DNA of 41,352 nt from assembly GCA_014621425.1 (NCBI GenBank), contig JAANBB010000364.1:1-41352 (forward strand). Reading direction: 5' to 3'. Source of the DNA: Cylindrodendrum hubeiense. Its lineage: Eukaryota; Ascomycota; Sordariomycetes; Hypocreales; Nectriaceae. The notes under the pieces were generated by a model. It worked only from the letters and a program-made list of their open reading frames with translations. It did not search any database and was not told where the DNA came from. The translations under genes and the position numbers were made by a program. Positions 24,540 to 35,055 of this stretch are shown here, one piece after another (the first letter of the stretch is position 1; each line of letters begins with the position of its first letter).

Positions 24540-26697
24540 CTAAGGGCCATAATGGAACGCCACCTTCCCTGCTCCCTGGAGGATGCCAAGGAGGTACAGG
24601 GTGAATACCGCTTTCATTCCGTCATGGGTCAGTCCCAGCTCGAAGGAATCTTCAGATCCAAGCGTTTCGTCCATCAACCATGTGATCTTGCAAACCCGTC
24701 GAGGGACAGCATTTGTTCCTGATCGCGAGCACACCTCAAGCATTAGGTGTGTCTGGCCCATGGTAGATATGAGCTGGAACTCTTGGGGGTCGATTCGGAA
24801 CTTGCTAGGCTGCCCAGTTGAAAGAATTGTTCCCTGAAAAAAAAAACCGTGTGAGCTTTGTAGTAAGAATTATGGGAATCAGATTGTACTTTACCTTCTC
24901 TACGAATTGCTTAAAATGACGGTTCGCGCCTCGAGTGCCATAAGTGACCCTCGAGATACGGAAAGCAACCATCGTCGATCCCTGATCGGTGCGCTTGATA
25001 TTTAATGCGTGAGAGTGAGACAGGGCGCCGCGCGCGACCGCCATCCATCTGATAGATATTAGCCATGGTTCGTATGGCCTAAAAGGGAGGGCTACTCACC
25101 CCTGACAATCCTTGTAGGTGATAACCTGGATAGATCGAGGAAAATTATCTTTGACCATTCTGTTGATGGTCTCCTGGACCGCGAAATTTCGTCCAAAGCC
25201 TCCAGAAACAATAATGGCCTGTGAGATTCGCTGGCGTTAGCACATGGTGAACAAACGAATTAAAGAATACAGTGGATTCTACCTTTGGAAATTGACCCGT
25301 CTTTGCTTTGACAGCTTGGATTTGCAACTTGACAAGGGCTTTTATTCGGTCCACAGGCCGGAAAATATCTGCCAGATCCTCTCTTTTCAACAGTTAGCTG
25401 AGGCAATGTGCGTTGAAATGAGGCGCTCAAATACCGAGTGAATGTTAACATCTGTTGCGGGGATCCGGCATGAGTCCGTCTTGCTTGAGAACCAATGATG
25501 TATGCAGGCAGGGGGATTGTGAATTTGCTATCGCCTCCATCATAAAGTATCTTGATTTTGTGATCCCAGTGGCTGACTATCATGGTGCGAAGTTCTGCCT
25601 TGACCGCAGCATTGAGCTCCACCGCGGGACAAGCTGCACGGAACTTGGCCATGAACTTATCGTGGAACGCATCGTCTAGAATTGCAGCCCCAGCGAAAAT
25701 GCACTCACCGGGGATGCACTCAGAAACTGCGAGGGGAGCCAGTTGGGATATCTGGAGGCCTATAGAATCCTTTTGAGACATGTCAGCGCGCAAGATAAAG
25801 AATAGCAAGGGTGGTTGAAGGGCTTACAATGGTGCCGCCTCCGCAATCGCAGACTATAATCGTGTCGTTCGTCTGTTACATTTTAGCGAGAGTGATTGCA
25901 AGGTTACAGAATAATTGTGCTGCATGGGAATGTTGGAAAAGAGAGAGAATGATCATGGTTGAGTGGGTACTTGAAATTGCAACGCCGCAGCCATTTCTCA
26001 CCTTGGGACTGATTCTGTGCATTTCTAGTGGCAGCAGATAGACAGCAGTGGCCTCCGGCTCTGAAAGGAGGTTTAGGGTCGTTCTACCGGGCTCATACAT
26101 CCCGGCATCTTCAATGGCTCTGAGCAGACGGTTTCTGGCGTCATCTGGCCAGGCGGCGGGGATGGTGAAGGTCACATGTACCTTGAACTGTTCAATCGGG
26201 AAGGGGAGAGTCTTTTCGAAAGCACCCCAAAGGGATTTCAAGTACATCGCCGTCAATTTGGTGGCGAGTTGTCCACTTTGGCGGACGTTCTCTTTGAGAT
26301 GCATGAATTTGGCTGAATGCTGGAAGTCAGGAACGTCATCATCATGTAGCAACATAAGTTTGAACCATTCGAATGAAGAATTCCCAGAAGATAGTGTAGG
26401 TGAACCCCAAGATGCAATGTTGCCATGTTGGTCCAACTGCAGCTGAGTGGGCAACTTTCCATTGACGATCAACCTTGGTTCGAGCCCGCTAGGTGCGTAG
26501 TGGATGGCATGACCTAGGTGATCGATATGGTATGCCAGACAGGAATATCTGGCAACTCAGCGATTAGTACATATCGGTTATTGAACACCATCCTAAACGC
26601 ACAAGGGAAGGGAAACGGGAAGATGGGACACTTACGTGGTTCCAAAATCAACCCCAACACAAACCGTCATACCAGATTCACCCTTGATTGGAGGCAT
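24540..26697 (-). CDS. Hsp70-like (HSPA12-type) actin-fold ATPase
   Basis: About 551 aa, eight exons in phase: 26697-26636, 26548-26002, 25872-25828, 25769-25435, 25382-25283, 25218-25100, 25048-24895 and 24833-24540. Splicing joins the actin/Hsp70 ATPase motifs: phosphate-1 loop VGVDFGTTYS (14-23) across the first intron, phosphate-2 CDCGGGT (211-217) on a 45-nt exon, and the adenosine motif IVSGGFG (366-372). The last ~170 residues do not look like the peptide-binding domain of classical Hsp70, and no EEVD-type tail is present, which fits the HSPA12-like family that is expanded in filamentous fungi. Function in these fungi is unknown. Internal pieces of the gene appear as short frames in different phases because of the seven introns. 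The start ATG is directly before the first motif. Confidence 0.9.
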
Positions 26698-26805
26698 GAT
26701 AAAACCAATGAGGAAAGAAGATGATGAGAAAATGGGAGAGAATTGAGGATCTATCTGTGAAGATAGATGTACTTATAGAAACATTAACTGGGGCAGATCA
26801 GCCGT

Positions 26806-27022
26806 CCATCATTATTGGAGCCACACTAAGTGACCGTTGGCAATGGGGAGGCGAGCTCAAACCTTCAAAGATTGGTAGTTAGCTAGGACCATTGCCTCAG
26901 CCAACTTCACTCATGTAGTTTTGTTCTAGCTGTTTCCGACCAATGATCTATCACATGCTCAGTGCCCTCCTCCGGCACTGGGCAGGCAAGCCTGAAGCTC
27001 CAGAGGCTGATCATTGGCTGGG
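26806..27022. repeat. Diverged direct repeat, copy A
   Basis: Shares with copy B (27195-27407) the order ATTGGAGCCAC, then a GATTGGTAGTTAGC-like block, then CAATGATCTATCA, then TGATCATTGGC. The spacing is similar and most differences are G-to-A or C-to-T. Aligned by eye only. Confidence 0.5.
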
Positions 27023-27194
27023 TCCATCTCCCTCAGGCCACGTAAATGATATTCGTAACGCCTTCGGACACTAATCAGCTCTCTAGGGTGTCAACATGAT
27101 GCTTATGCAACCCACATCCAGAAGCTGGTAGCTAATAAACGATCAAGCAAACCATCCATAGACCGGAAGGCAAACTCGAAGCTTTTGAGACTAA

Positions 27195-27407
27195 TCATAT
27201 ATTGGAGCCACCACATTCAAGGCAAACTGGAAGTTTGATAGATTAGTAATTAGCCGGGGCTATTTTAGTCAGGGTCACTACAGGGACTAGTGAAACAAAT
27301 CGCCACAAAACCCGTCAAATCAATCATCTATCATATATTTGGCAGCCCTCTGGCGGTGCTTGGCCAGTTGAAGTGGAACTTGGATCTTGATCATTGGCGG
27401 CAGAGGT
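27195..27407. repeat. Diverged direct repeat, copy B
   Basis: Second copy of the unit described at 26806-27022, richer in A and T (for example GATTAGTAATTAGC and CAATCATCTATCATATAT). A shorter internal echo, AAGGCAAACTCGAAG at about 27170 versus AAGGCAAACTGGAAG at about 27219, lies at its left edge. Confidence 0.5.
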
Positions 27408-28797
27408 CTCTATGAAGTTGTCTGTGGTAATGCAGTACACTTCGGAAATCTGTTTTCACCCAAATATTTGAGAACTGTTCAACAGCAGTGGGCTTTCAGG
27501 TTATTATTGATATGTGTTAGTCGGTAGCCGATTCCTGTAAACAAATTTCACCATAAGCCCGTTGCCACGTCTTCAAAATGGTTGATTTGAGGGGTTGCTC
27601 AATCTGTAGCCATGTCAACAAGGCTACCAAGGTACGTGTCACAGATAGGACTCTAAACCACACTTGCGGAAGGGGCTTTCGTTGAACACTAACGATTGAC
27701 GGGATCGGCTGATGGGCTATTCTGTGAGCATCGGACTGCGTCAGCATGTGTTTGATCAACTGCGGCGTGTGGCAGTACGTAATTATTAGCAAGAGGTTCG
27801 TATTCGGCTGTGTGTAGACATGTTTGCTTAGTGGTTTTTTGGCGGTCAATGGAAGCCACCTCACCGCAGTATCAATCATCTGATGGTGTGGCTGCCAACG
27901 CCCGTCGGGAAGATACATGGAGGCTGAAGTTTGAAGACGGCAGTTTACAGCCGGCCCGATTTGGGCTGAGGGGGGCTCCTTTGGGTTAGTCGTGGCTTGG
28001 GACTATTGGCGCAAGGGATATTGCTTTGTTCCTGGCGGCAACTATCCGTACCCATTCTTGAAACAACCGAGGAGGTTTGAGGCCCGCCCGCGTGGGAGAG
28101 AAAGCAGAGGAGACATAATCATGAATTCACGAAGTGTATAACGACGGTAGCGGTGTGGAACGCGTCGTTATTGAATTGGCTGGCGGTGCTTCGCCGCATG
28201 TTCCAAGGAGTTCAATACGCGCGGTAACCACCGCGAGGGCTTAACTGAATTGAAAGTGTAAGCAGAATGCGTTGGGCTATCTGCTTCGTAGCGCCAAGGC
28301 TCCAAGCACATACCAATGTCAACTGTCTCACAGCCGCGTCCTACCGTTATACCGTCATACCGTCTTAGACCGAAAGTGGAGTACACGCTCCAGCTGCACT
28401 ACTGATAGTGGCGTGTATTGACGCTATTGTCCTAAAGGCATGTGATGGTATTCTTTGTACTACTCCACACCACGGAGCTTCAAGTGGGAGTTGCTGGACC
28501 CTGCCAACCACTGGTTTTTGTTTAGAACTCTTGGTGTGGCACAGCACGCCTGTCCCTTGGAGCCTGGCAAGCTCCGCGGTCAGTTGGAAGCTGATGGATG
28601 AACCCCCGCAATGTTTAAGTAGCCCTCAAGTCCCACCCGTCATCAGGTCCTCACTCAGGGAAGTTAGAATCTTGGGCTATCGTTGCCACCACGCGCATTC
28701 CCGGACGATTGGGGTTATGTTTCCTGAGCCTCTTTGGAGCAACGCTACCTTCACATAACTTGCGCTTCCTTGCCTGGACGGCTCCAGCCTCGCCAAC

Positions 28798-30259
28798 ATG
28801 CGTAAGACACGCCAACGGACCCGCGAGAACACCCAGCGTGCTGCGTCCGGAGACGGTAAAAAAGAAGATGACTGCTCTCCTCAGAAGCGCCGGCGGGGAC
28901 CATCAAACGCCACTGCCACAGAAAGTTCAGCAGCAGGCTCAAGCTCGGAGATGCCGGGACCATCTTCAGCTCAGGCCCCCCCCTCAGACCTCAAGAAAGA
29001 GCCTGGATCTGTGAGTTACCTTGGCCTAGTGCTAAAAGAGACGCTAAATCTAACTACTCTAATTCCAGATCCTAAAATCGTTGTCGACAATTGGACCCTC
29101 CGTCGATGCAATTGAATCCAACGAGGCACAAAAACTTTGGAAAGGAAAACTTTGGCATCACGAACTAATCGCAATTGTGACACACTGTATCCTGAGTTTA
29201 CCAGACGACGATGCGGTCTGCTTCCATTTCTGGGAGGACCTCCACAAGGCCATCGAGCATTTTGCTGAAACACTCTCTGGAAATCTTCTATGGAACGACC
29301 TCGATGAAAGTACCCAAGAAAAGTTCAATAGTTGGACTCCCGATGCTTATAAAGTGTTTGGGATATATGACGGTGGTCATAAATTCTTCACCTCGTGGGT
29401 TTGGCGAATCTTAGCCGACTCGATCTTCAATTCCAAGTCCCCTAAGATCAAATGGGCATCGTCTTACTTCAAGGCTCAACATGAGATGGAGAATTTCGTG
29501 CTCGGTATGAGTCTACATTCATTTTTATATTACAACCCACTAACTCTAGCAATAGATATCTATCCAAATGCACCAACCGATATAAGGTATGAATGGAATC
29601 ATTGGAAGATGTCGACAATGCGGATCCTTGCAATTTTGAAACAGGTGGGACCACGCCAGACATATTTTCGTATCGACCCAAGTTGCATCCAAGAGATTCT
29701 TGCTGAAGGGCTCGGTTCCTGGTTCCCCCACGAGTTAGATGCCGAGTCCCAGCTGTGCCTGGATAGGCTGGCTACTTTCGCTGTTATTTTGGAGATGAAC
29801 ATGGCTCGGAGATTGGCAAACCCGCAGCTAATCTTTCACCACCCTGAAACCAAGCAGATATCTGGGTTCGAATTTCAGCCAGAAATTGATGGTTGGGAAC
29901 TCGCGGCTATGCTGCATGAGAGACATGCCTTCTTCCGTTGCACCGAGGAGGAAGAAATTGCCGAGAACCGTAGTTACCAACTTAGTCACGCCGGTCGAAC
30001 CGTTGACTTTGTAGTGGCTCCGATGGTAATAGTGCCCCATTTCTGTAAGTTATATAAGGACCAATTTATTGGTGCACCGATGGTCGTCTGTGTGGATTGG
30101 GTGGCCGCCTATGATAAGGACGTGGAGAAGGAGGAGAGGAAGAAGGAAGCAAAGGCAGCGGAGAAGACGGCGGCAAAGGAGAAGGAAAGTGAGAACGGTA
30201 AGGGCAAGGGAAAGGTGGAGGAGAAAGGGAGGGAGAAAGGCAAAATGGAAGCACAGTAG
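28798..30259 (+). CDS. Uncharacterised protein with charged C-terminal tail
   Basis: Unknown function. Exon 1 is 28798-29010, joined in phase over a GTGAGT...CCAG intron to an exon from 29069 to 30259. A second intron is likely at 29505-29555 (51 nt, GTATGA donor, ACTAAC branch site, AATAG acceptor, no stop), giving about 450 aa spliced or 467 aa unspliced. The N-terminus is basic and Ser/Pro-rich (a nuclear-type stretch KRRRG). The middle is a globular region rich in Trp and Phe (SWVWRILADSIFNS). The last ~45 residues are almost only Lys, Glu, Ala and Gly. No known domain is recognised. It looks like a lineage-restricted fungal protein. Confidence 0.65.
29505..29555 (+). other. Probable in-frame 51-nt intron
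   Basis: GTATGA donor, CCACTAAC branch-like site and AATAG acceptor inside an otherwise open frame. The length is 17 codons with no stop, so both spliced and unspliced forms encode protein. Splicing would join ENFVL to DIYPNAP. Confidence 0.55.
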
Positions 30260-31374
30260 ATAATAGGTAGCTGCGAGGGCACCTCATGGAGGCGATTGTA
30301 TCTGAACACTTTGACCTCAGAAATACAGACAGGTAACCTACTAACAATCAAGTGCTTTTGTTTTTAATAAAAAAGAATGAAGATACTAGGGAGACCAATG
30401 ACGAAAGGACACAAAATCTCTGCACCTTCAATCCTTAGCACTTCATTCAAGTCAGAAAGACACCATCTAGCACCCAACCGCATTGCTTACTGGACTGCCA
30501 ATGGAAGTCCGTAAAAGCAAAGGCTCTGTAATTTCAAGGGGGTGTTTAGGAATAAGAAACACGATGATGATCCCAATGGTGGGCTTGCCCAAAGGGGCAC
30601 TGGTGTCGAACATCATCACATCTAGCAGGCTTCTACTATATATCGCAGTCTTTAGCAGAAGACGGAGCTATCGGCGCTGGAAGACGGCGTTGTTATCGTC
30701 ATTTGATTTATTTTGCTTTTTCTAGTTCAGCTATTTCAGCTGTAAAACCATTTGCATCATTCTGATCTGTAAGTAGATTCTGGTATCTTCCATAAAATAT
30801 CTCAGCTACCATCAGTTTCCTCCGTAGCTACGGTCCCTGCAGCCCTCACTTAGATGAAACCCGAGAGCCTCTTCCATCATCTCATCCACCCCTTCATTTC
30901 AGAGACAACAAAGATCTTGCGTAAATTACGTCGTTTGGGACCGAAATCCCGGAGATTGCATGGAAACTTAATGACCTACGAAGTTTGCTAGAGCACTTGG
31001 GCCTGGGCAGCAAGTAGCCACGTCAATGACGGCTAGAGGTTGGGTATCGAGATCAAGGCTACGAATCGGTGACAAATATCGACTGCTCGTTTTCCATGCC
31101 ACGTATCTTCCGGATGAGTGCCGTACGCAATGTGATAATTTACACAACAACAGAAGGTGCCCGCTTAGCAGGCCAATTTGATATCTGGTACCACGGCGAG
31201 CCATAACTCATGGGATGCTGCGCCTATCCGAGAATGGACGCAAACACCGGAGCCGCGCCTCCAGGGGCATCCATCGGAGAGCGACAGAAAGACCATGCCT
31301 CTAAAACCCACACTAACTCACTCTCGGCAGCCCATTGCACTGTTGACACGCCACCCGGGGCCATCCCGCGATGC
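30260..31374. other. Convergent intergenic region
   Basis: A 1.1-kb stretch between two convergent uncharacterised genes. I see only short open frames and no RNA gene or mobile-element feature. Confidence 0.45.
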
Positions 31375-31836
31375 TCATTTCCCCTCCCGCGCCTGCGGAT
31401 GTTCGTCGTCGCAGCACTCCTCAATTTTGTCCGCCAGCAAGCCATCAATCGTGTCCCTGGACAAGCGAAAGCGCGCGCCGAAGCCGTAAAGCACGGCGCG
31501 TAGTTTTGCCGCATCAAAAGCCTTCAATTTAGAGTACACCTCCCTCAGATGACGCGAGTAGGCGACCTGGTACTCAACACGCCCCTTGGTGTTCTTGCAC
31601 CCGGGCAGCATGTTCACGACGCGTTGCTTGCGTCGGAGCTTTCTGCCGTCGGCATCTAGGTACTGCTGTATCCAGTCGTCGTCCTTGTCGAAGCCTTGTT
31701 CTAGGACGAGGATGATGGGAAGCAGGAACCCTACCATGTCTTCAACGCAGTCCCAACAGGTGCACTGCATGGGTCCGATTATCTCCCCGATCAGTTTCTC
31801 CAAGGCAGAGTCTTCAGGATGCGGAGAAGTTGCCAT
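31375..31836 (-). CDS. Small uncharacterised protein
   Basis: Single-exon frame of 153 aa from MATSPHPEDSALEKLIGEI, containing a Cys pair (CTCWDC) and a charged C-terminal half (GFGARFRLSRDTIDG, then a Cys-Cys-Asp-Asp-Glu run). There is no recognised domain. The frame is open 47 codons upstream, but a TATA-like box on the same strand 90 bp before this ATG argues for the shorter start. Function unknown and coding status moderately supported. Confidence 0.5.
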   Translation of the reverse strand: MATSPHPEDSALEKLIGEIIGPMQCTCWDCVEDMVGFLLPIILVLEQGFDKDDDWIQQYLDADGRKLRRKQRVVNMLPGCKNTKGRVEYQVAYSRHLREVYSKLKAFDAAKLRAVLYGFGARFRLSRDTIDGLLADKIEECCDDEHPQAREGK

Positions 31837-32422
31837 GATTTCTGGGAGTTCCAAAAGGAGGTTAGAAAGTGTGTGACATATGATGAGGTGCTGCAGAATT
31901 TGGTGGTAGCTTTGGGGCTTGGTGGTTATATACCTTTTTGGCAGTGCTTCACGATCATGTATTTCTCTCAGTTGCAAATGATCATTGCTCGAGACAACAA
32001 GTATAAAGTCTTAAGTATAAATACTCCCTGAATCGCGGATCTGGGGGATCACGCGGTTCGAAATTCAAACACAATGGGACGGACGTCGTAAATAGCCCTT
32101 GGGAGCAATTCCGTTTAGTCAACAGCATGGAGAGATGCGCCTACACACGAACACACTTCACTCAAACAAGAAACTGCCAGATATTAATTCTTTCTTTTTC
32201 ATCCAGCGCACAATACGTTGCATTCGTTGTGCTGAGCTTCCACTGAACCAATCAGCTTTTCGATATCCGTACAACCGTTGCCGTCCTATTCCCTGAACCA
32301 AGGCACCCTTCGAGTCCGCATAAAGTTGCCCCTTAGACTTTATACTATTAGAACGCCATTTTCCAAGACCTCCAAAGTGCAATCCCAAGCTTGGTGTATT
32401 ACCCGGGCACATCATAATACAA
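31837..32422. other. Intergenic region
   Basis: A 586-bp spacer between two - strand genes: promoter of the small gene on the left and 3' end of the regulator on the right. No further gene is seen. Confidence 0.45.
31926..31932 (-). promoter_or_regulatory. TATA-like box of the small - strand gene
   Basis: TATATAA on the - strand, 90 bp upstream of the ATG at 31836. It helps to decide that start. Confidence 0.45.
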
Positions 32423-34497
32423 TCAGTCGCCTAAATCGCCCCAAAACTCCTTTAGATCATCCGCTCGCCATCGTGTCGACCACCCGCTCTCTCTCTCAAT
32501 CCTGTCCAGAAGCTCCAAGATGGCCTTGTGTTCGCTGGGGTGGCTCATGCAACGCCCGGCAATCCACAGTGGTTGTATCCCATTCGTCCAAGCCCCGTGG
32601 TGGTCGTTGGAAATGCTGATGCCGCACACCTGCCTCGCGTGCCACAGGATGCTTCGGGGCTTCGAAGCCAAGCGTACCGCGGGCGGTTGGCTTTGTAGCA
32701 TGAGAATAGATGCTGTGTGGTGTAGCTGGTTGCCCGAGATGGCGGCAGGATTGGAGAAAAGAATGGTTGGAAAGGGGGAGGAGTCGCTCGAGGGAATCGT
32801 CATGGTGGGGATAAACTGCGCAGGACGGCGATGGTGCCAATCGCATATGTACTTCCATAGCTTGAGCCAGCGTGCCCGGAACTTGGGATCATTGCGTGTC
32901 GGAGCCTGGAGTATTTCCGAGGGCATGGCTAATAAGTCGAGCACGTGGGCGATTAGATAGACGGCGTAGTTTGCCCATTGCTCAAACTCCTTGGTGGACC
33001 GAAAGAGCTCAACGTCAGCCTCAATGGTCCTCTTGGAGGCCCAATGCGAGATGGGAATCAGCGTCTTGACCGACGATATAAGCCCACCACAGACGTCCAT
33101 TCGCGCGAAGCACCAGAACAACGCTCCCTCAATGCCTCCGACGAACCCATTGATCCCCACTGCTTCCATTAGGCTGGCGCAGCCGTCGAGGTGTCGTTGC
33201 CACGCCTTGGGTGAGCAACTCAGCATTTCCAACACGCAGAGTATGACGCATGTGGCGATGACGGCAGTGCTGCGGGTAGGGAGATCGGGGAGAAGTAGGT
33301 GGATGGCCTCTTGATATAGCGCGAGGCTTCGATCAGTTGGGAGGGTTGTCTCCTTTAGCTCGAGTTGCCGTGCGGAGAGCGCAAGGATCGAGTATCGAAG
33401 ATAATCATGGTTCTTCGTCATCGTGGGCAAGACATGTTGGAAATGCTTGTCCCTGTCGAACTTGTCCAACCAGGGAGCAACCTCGTCAAAGTAATTCTTC
33501 CACAGGGCGCATTCTTCATCTTCCGACAATAACGGCAGCTGGGTGTTGGCCGAGGTTTGGTAATCTGGAACGGGAATTGTTTCATCCACATCATCATCGA
33601 CTGTGGTAGACGTGTCGTGTAGACTGTCAGCCTCGAATCTGGGCGTCGTCGACCGCGTCGGCACATTCGACCTCGTTTCTTGGATCAGGTGGTTCCGCAG
33701 CGTCGAGTGCAGCTCGTGGTAGGCCGAGCCGGGAAGGAAGATGCCGTCCTCCGATGTCCCTTCTGGGGTAAAGGCTTGTATCTGTTCCATGTATGAATAA
33801 TCGGTAATTATGTCCATTGCCATAGGGTCCATGGGATCCATGGCAACCTGCAGCGCGGGGTCGACGTCGATGGGTGAGTGAGGCTGGCCGCCCTGTCGGA
33901 GGTATAGAAGGTTCGCGACGGCGCTCTCGGTCTGGCGCTGGGATGCGGGCGACCGGTTTCCCGTGGTGGAGGGTGTTTGGTTGGCGAGGAAGCCGTCTGG
34001 AGGATGCGCGATGCGAGATCGTCCGTTCGTTCGGGCGACTGTACCTACATCGCGGCCTGCATTATTTGAAATATCAGCGTCTGTCTCCATCAGCAGCGAT
34101 GCTGTACCGGCACCACTCACCATTCATGCCCCCCTTGGCCTCGACTTCATCGTCTTCGGACTCGAGGAGGGGCGACGGCGCATTGTAGTCGCGGATGACC
34201 TCGGACGTGATGTCGAGAATCTCAAACTCGCGGGGCGGGCGCTTCCTGGCCATCTTGCGCATTGACGGGTGCATGCCGTCCAGCCCCTGGGCAGTTCTCA
34301 GCCCGGAAGGTGATCTTGAGGCCCCATTCGCAGTGCTCGTTGCGCCGGTAGCACGTCCCGCATGCCGGGCGACCCTCATCACACTTGCGCTTCTTGCGGC
34401 GACAGTTGAGGCACCCCGTCCTGGTCCTGGTGCGCTTCCGGGGAGCAGCAGGCTCCAGGCTGGGGCCGCCGTTGCTGCGGCCCAGGGCTCTGTCCAT
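32423..34497 (-). pseudogene. Zn2Cys6 regulator (Fungal_trans_2), apparent frameshift
   Basis: Fungal transcription factor in three coding pieces. 34497-34294 encodes a complete zinc cluster, Cys29, 32, 39, 46, 49 and 56 with spacing C-x2-C-x6-C-x6-C-x2-C-x6-C, after a basic RKRTRTRTG. The following conserved region (HPSMRKMARKRPPREFEIL, 34292-34121) is in a different frame and joins over a GTGAGT intron to 34056-32423, the ~544-residue regulatory domain ending in a stop. The frame change falls at about 34293: one surplus base after FRAEN. No GT donor lies between the last zinc ligand and this point, so an intron cannot explain it. The domain order resembles ACR-2-like regulators. It lies just downstream of the dihydroxyacetone kinase on the same strand. 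It may be a sequencing error, a real loss-of-function allele, or two separate products. Confidence 0.75.
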
Positions 34498-35055
34498 ATC
34501 GGTTAGGCGCAGCCGAAGCGATGGCGATGGCGATGGCTCCTACATAGGACCGCGGGCGGGTGCTGGAGGAGTCGGCTGTGGGTTGTGGTGAGACAGGTCG
34601 AGGTTTGGGCTCTTCCGGGTTGGGAGGGGCAACTCTAGACGCCAGCCTAGCGTCCACGGCACATGGCGGTGGAGCAAAACGCGAGGATGGTCCCGATCGG
34701 CAGACACACGAGCTGAGGCAGACGGCAGTTCATGCACAAGTTGGTTTCGAGTCGTCACGATGCTCAAGCTGCCAGACTGTCAGTGGAGGCCATCGTCGAG
34801 CTACCTGGTTAGTGTGTGGGATCCAACCCGGGGACTGCCAGGATCAAGACGGCCAGGATCAAGACCGCTTGGAGATGCCGCCGGCAATCCAGATGGGGAA
34901 CGCTTCGGACTTGGCGCGGAACTGCGAGTGTGTCGGTCGTCGACCCTGGTAATTTCTTCATTTTCTTTTGTGTCTTCCCTTGGGCTATTTTCATTACCTA
35001 CTGCTCCTGACTCCGTACCCGGCGCTTGCATACTAAGTAGTACGACGCAATTATC
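34498..35055. other. Promoter region of the Zn2Cys6 regulator
   Basis: A 558-bp spacer between the kinase stop and the regulator start, both on the - strand. It contains a 14-bp word, GCCAGGATCAAGAC, repeated at 34837-34850 and 34852-34865 (15-bp period). No gene is evident. Confidence 0.45.

Larger units (their letters stand above)
26698..28797. other. Gene-poor region with diverged repeats
   Basis: A 2.1-kb interval with no gene I can support. A - strand frame of 133 codons (27517-27918) has no recognisable features and I leave it uncalled. The left half contains two diverged copies of a ~210-bp unit (listed separately). Confidence 0.5.

Noticed and set aside
27517..27918. 133-codon - strand open frame
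   Set aside because: No recognisable motif, isolated in repeat-bearing DNA.
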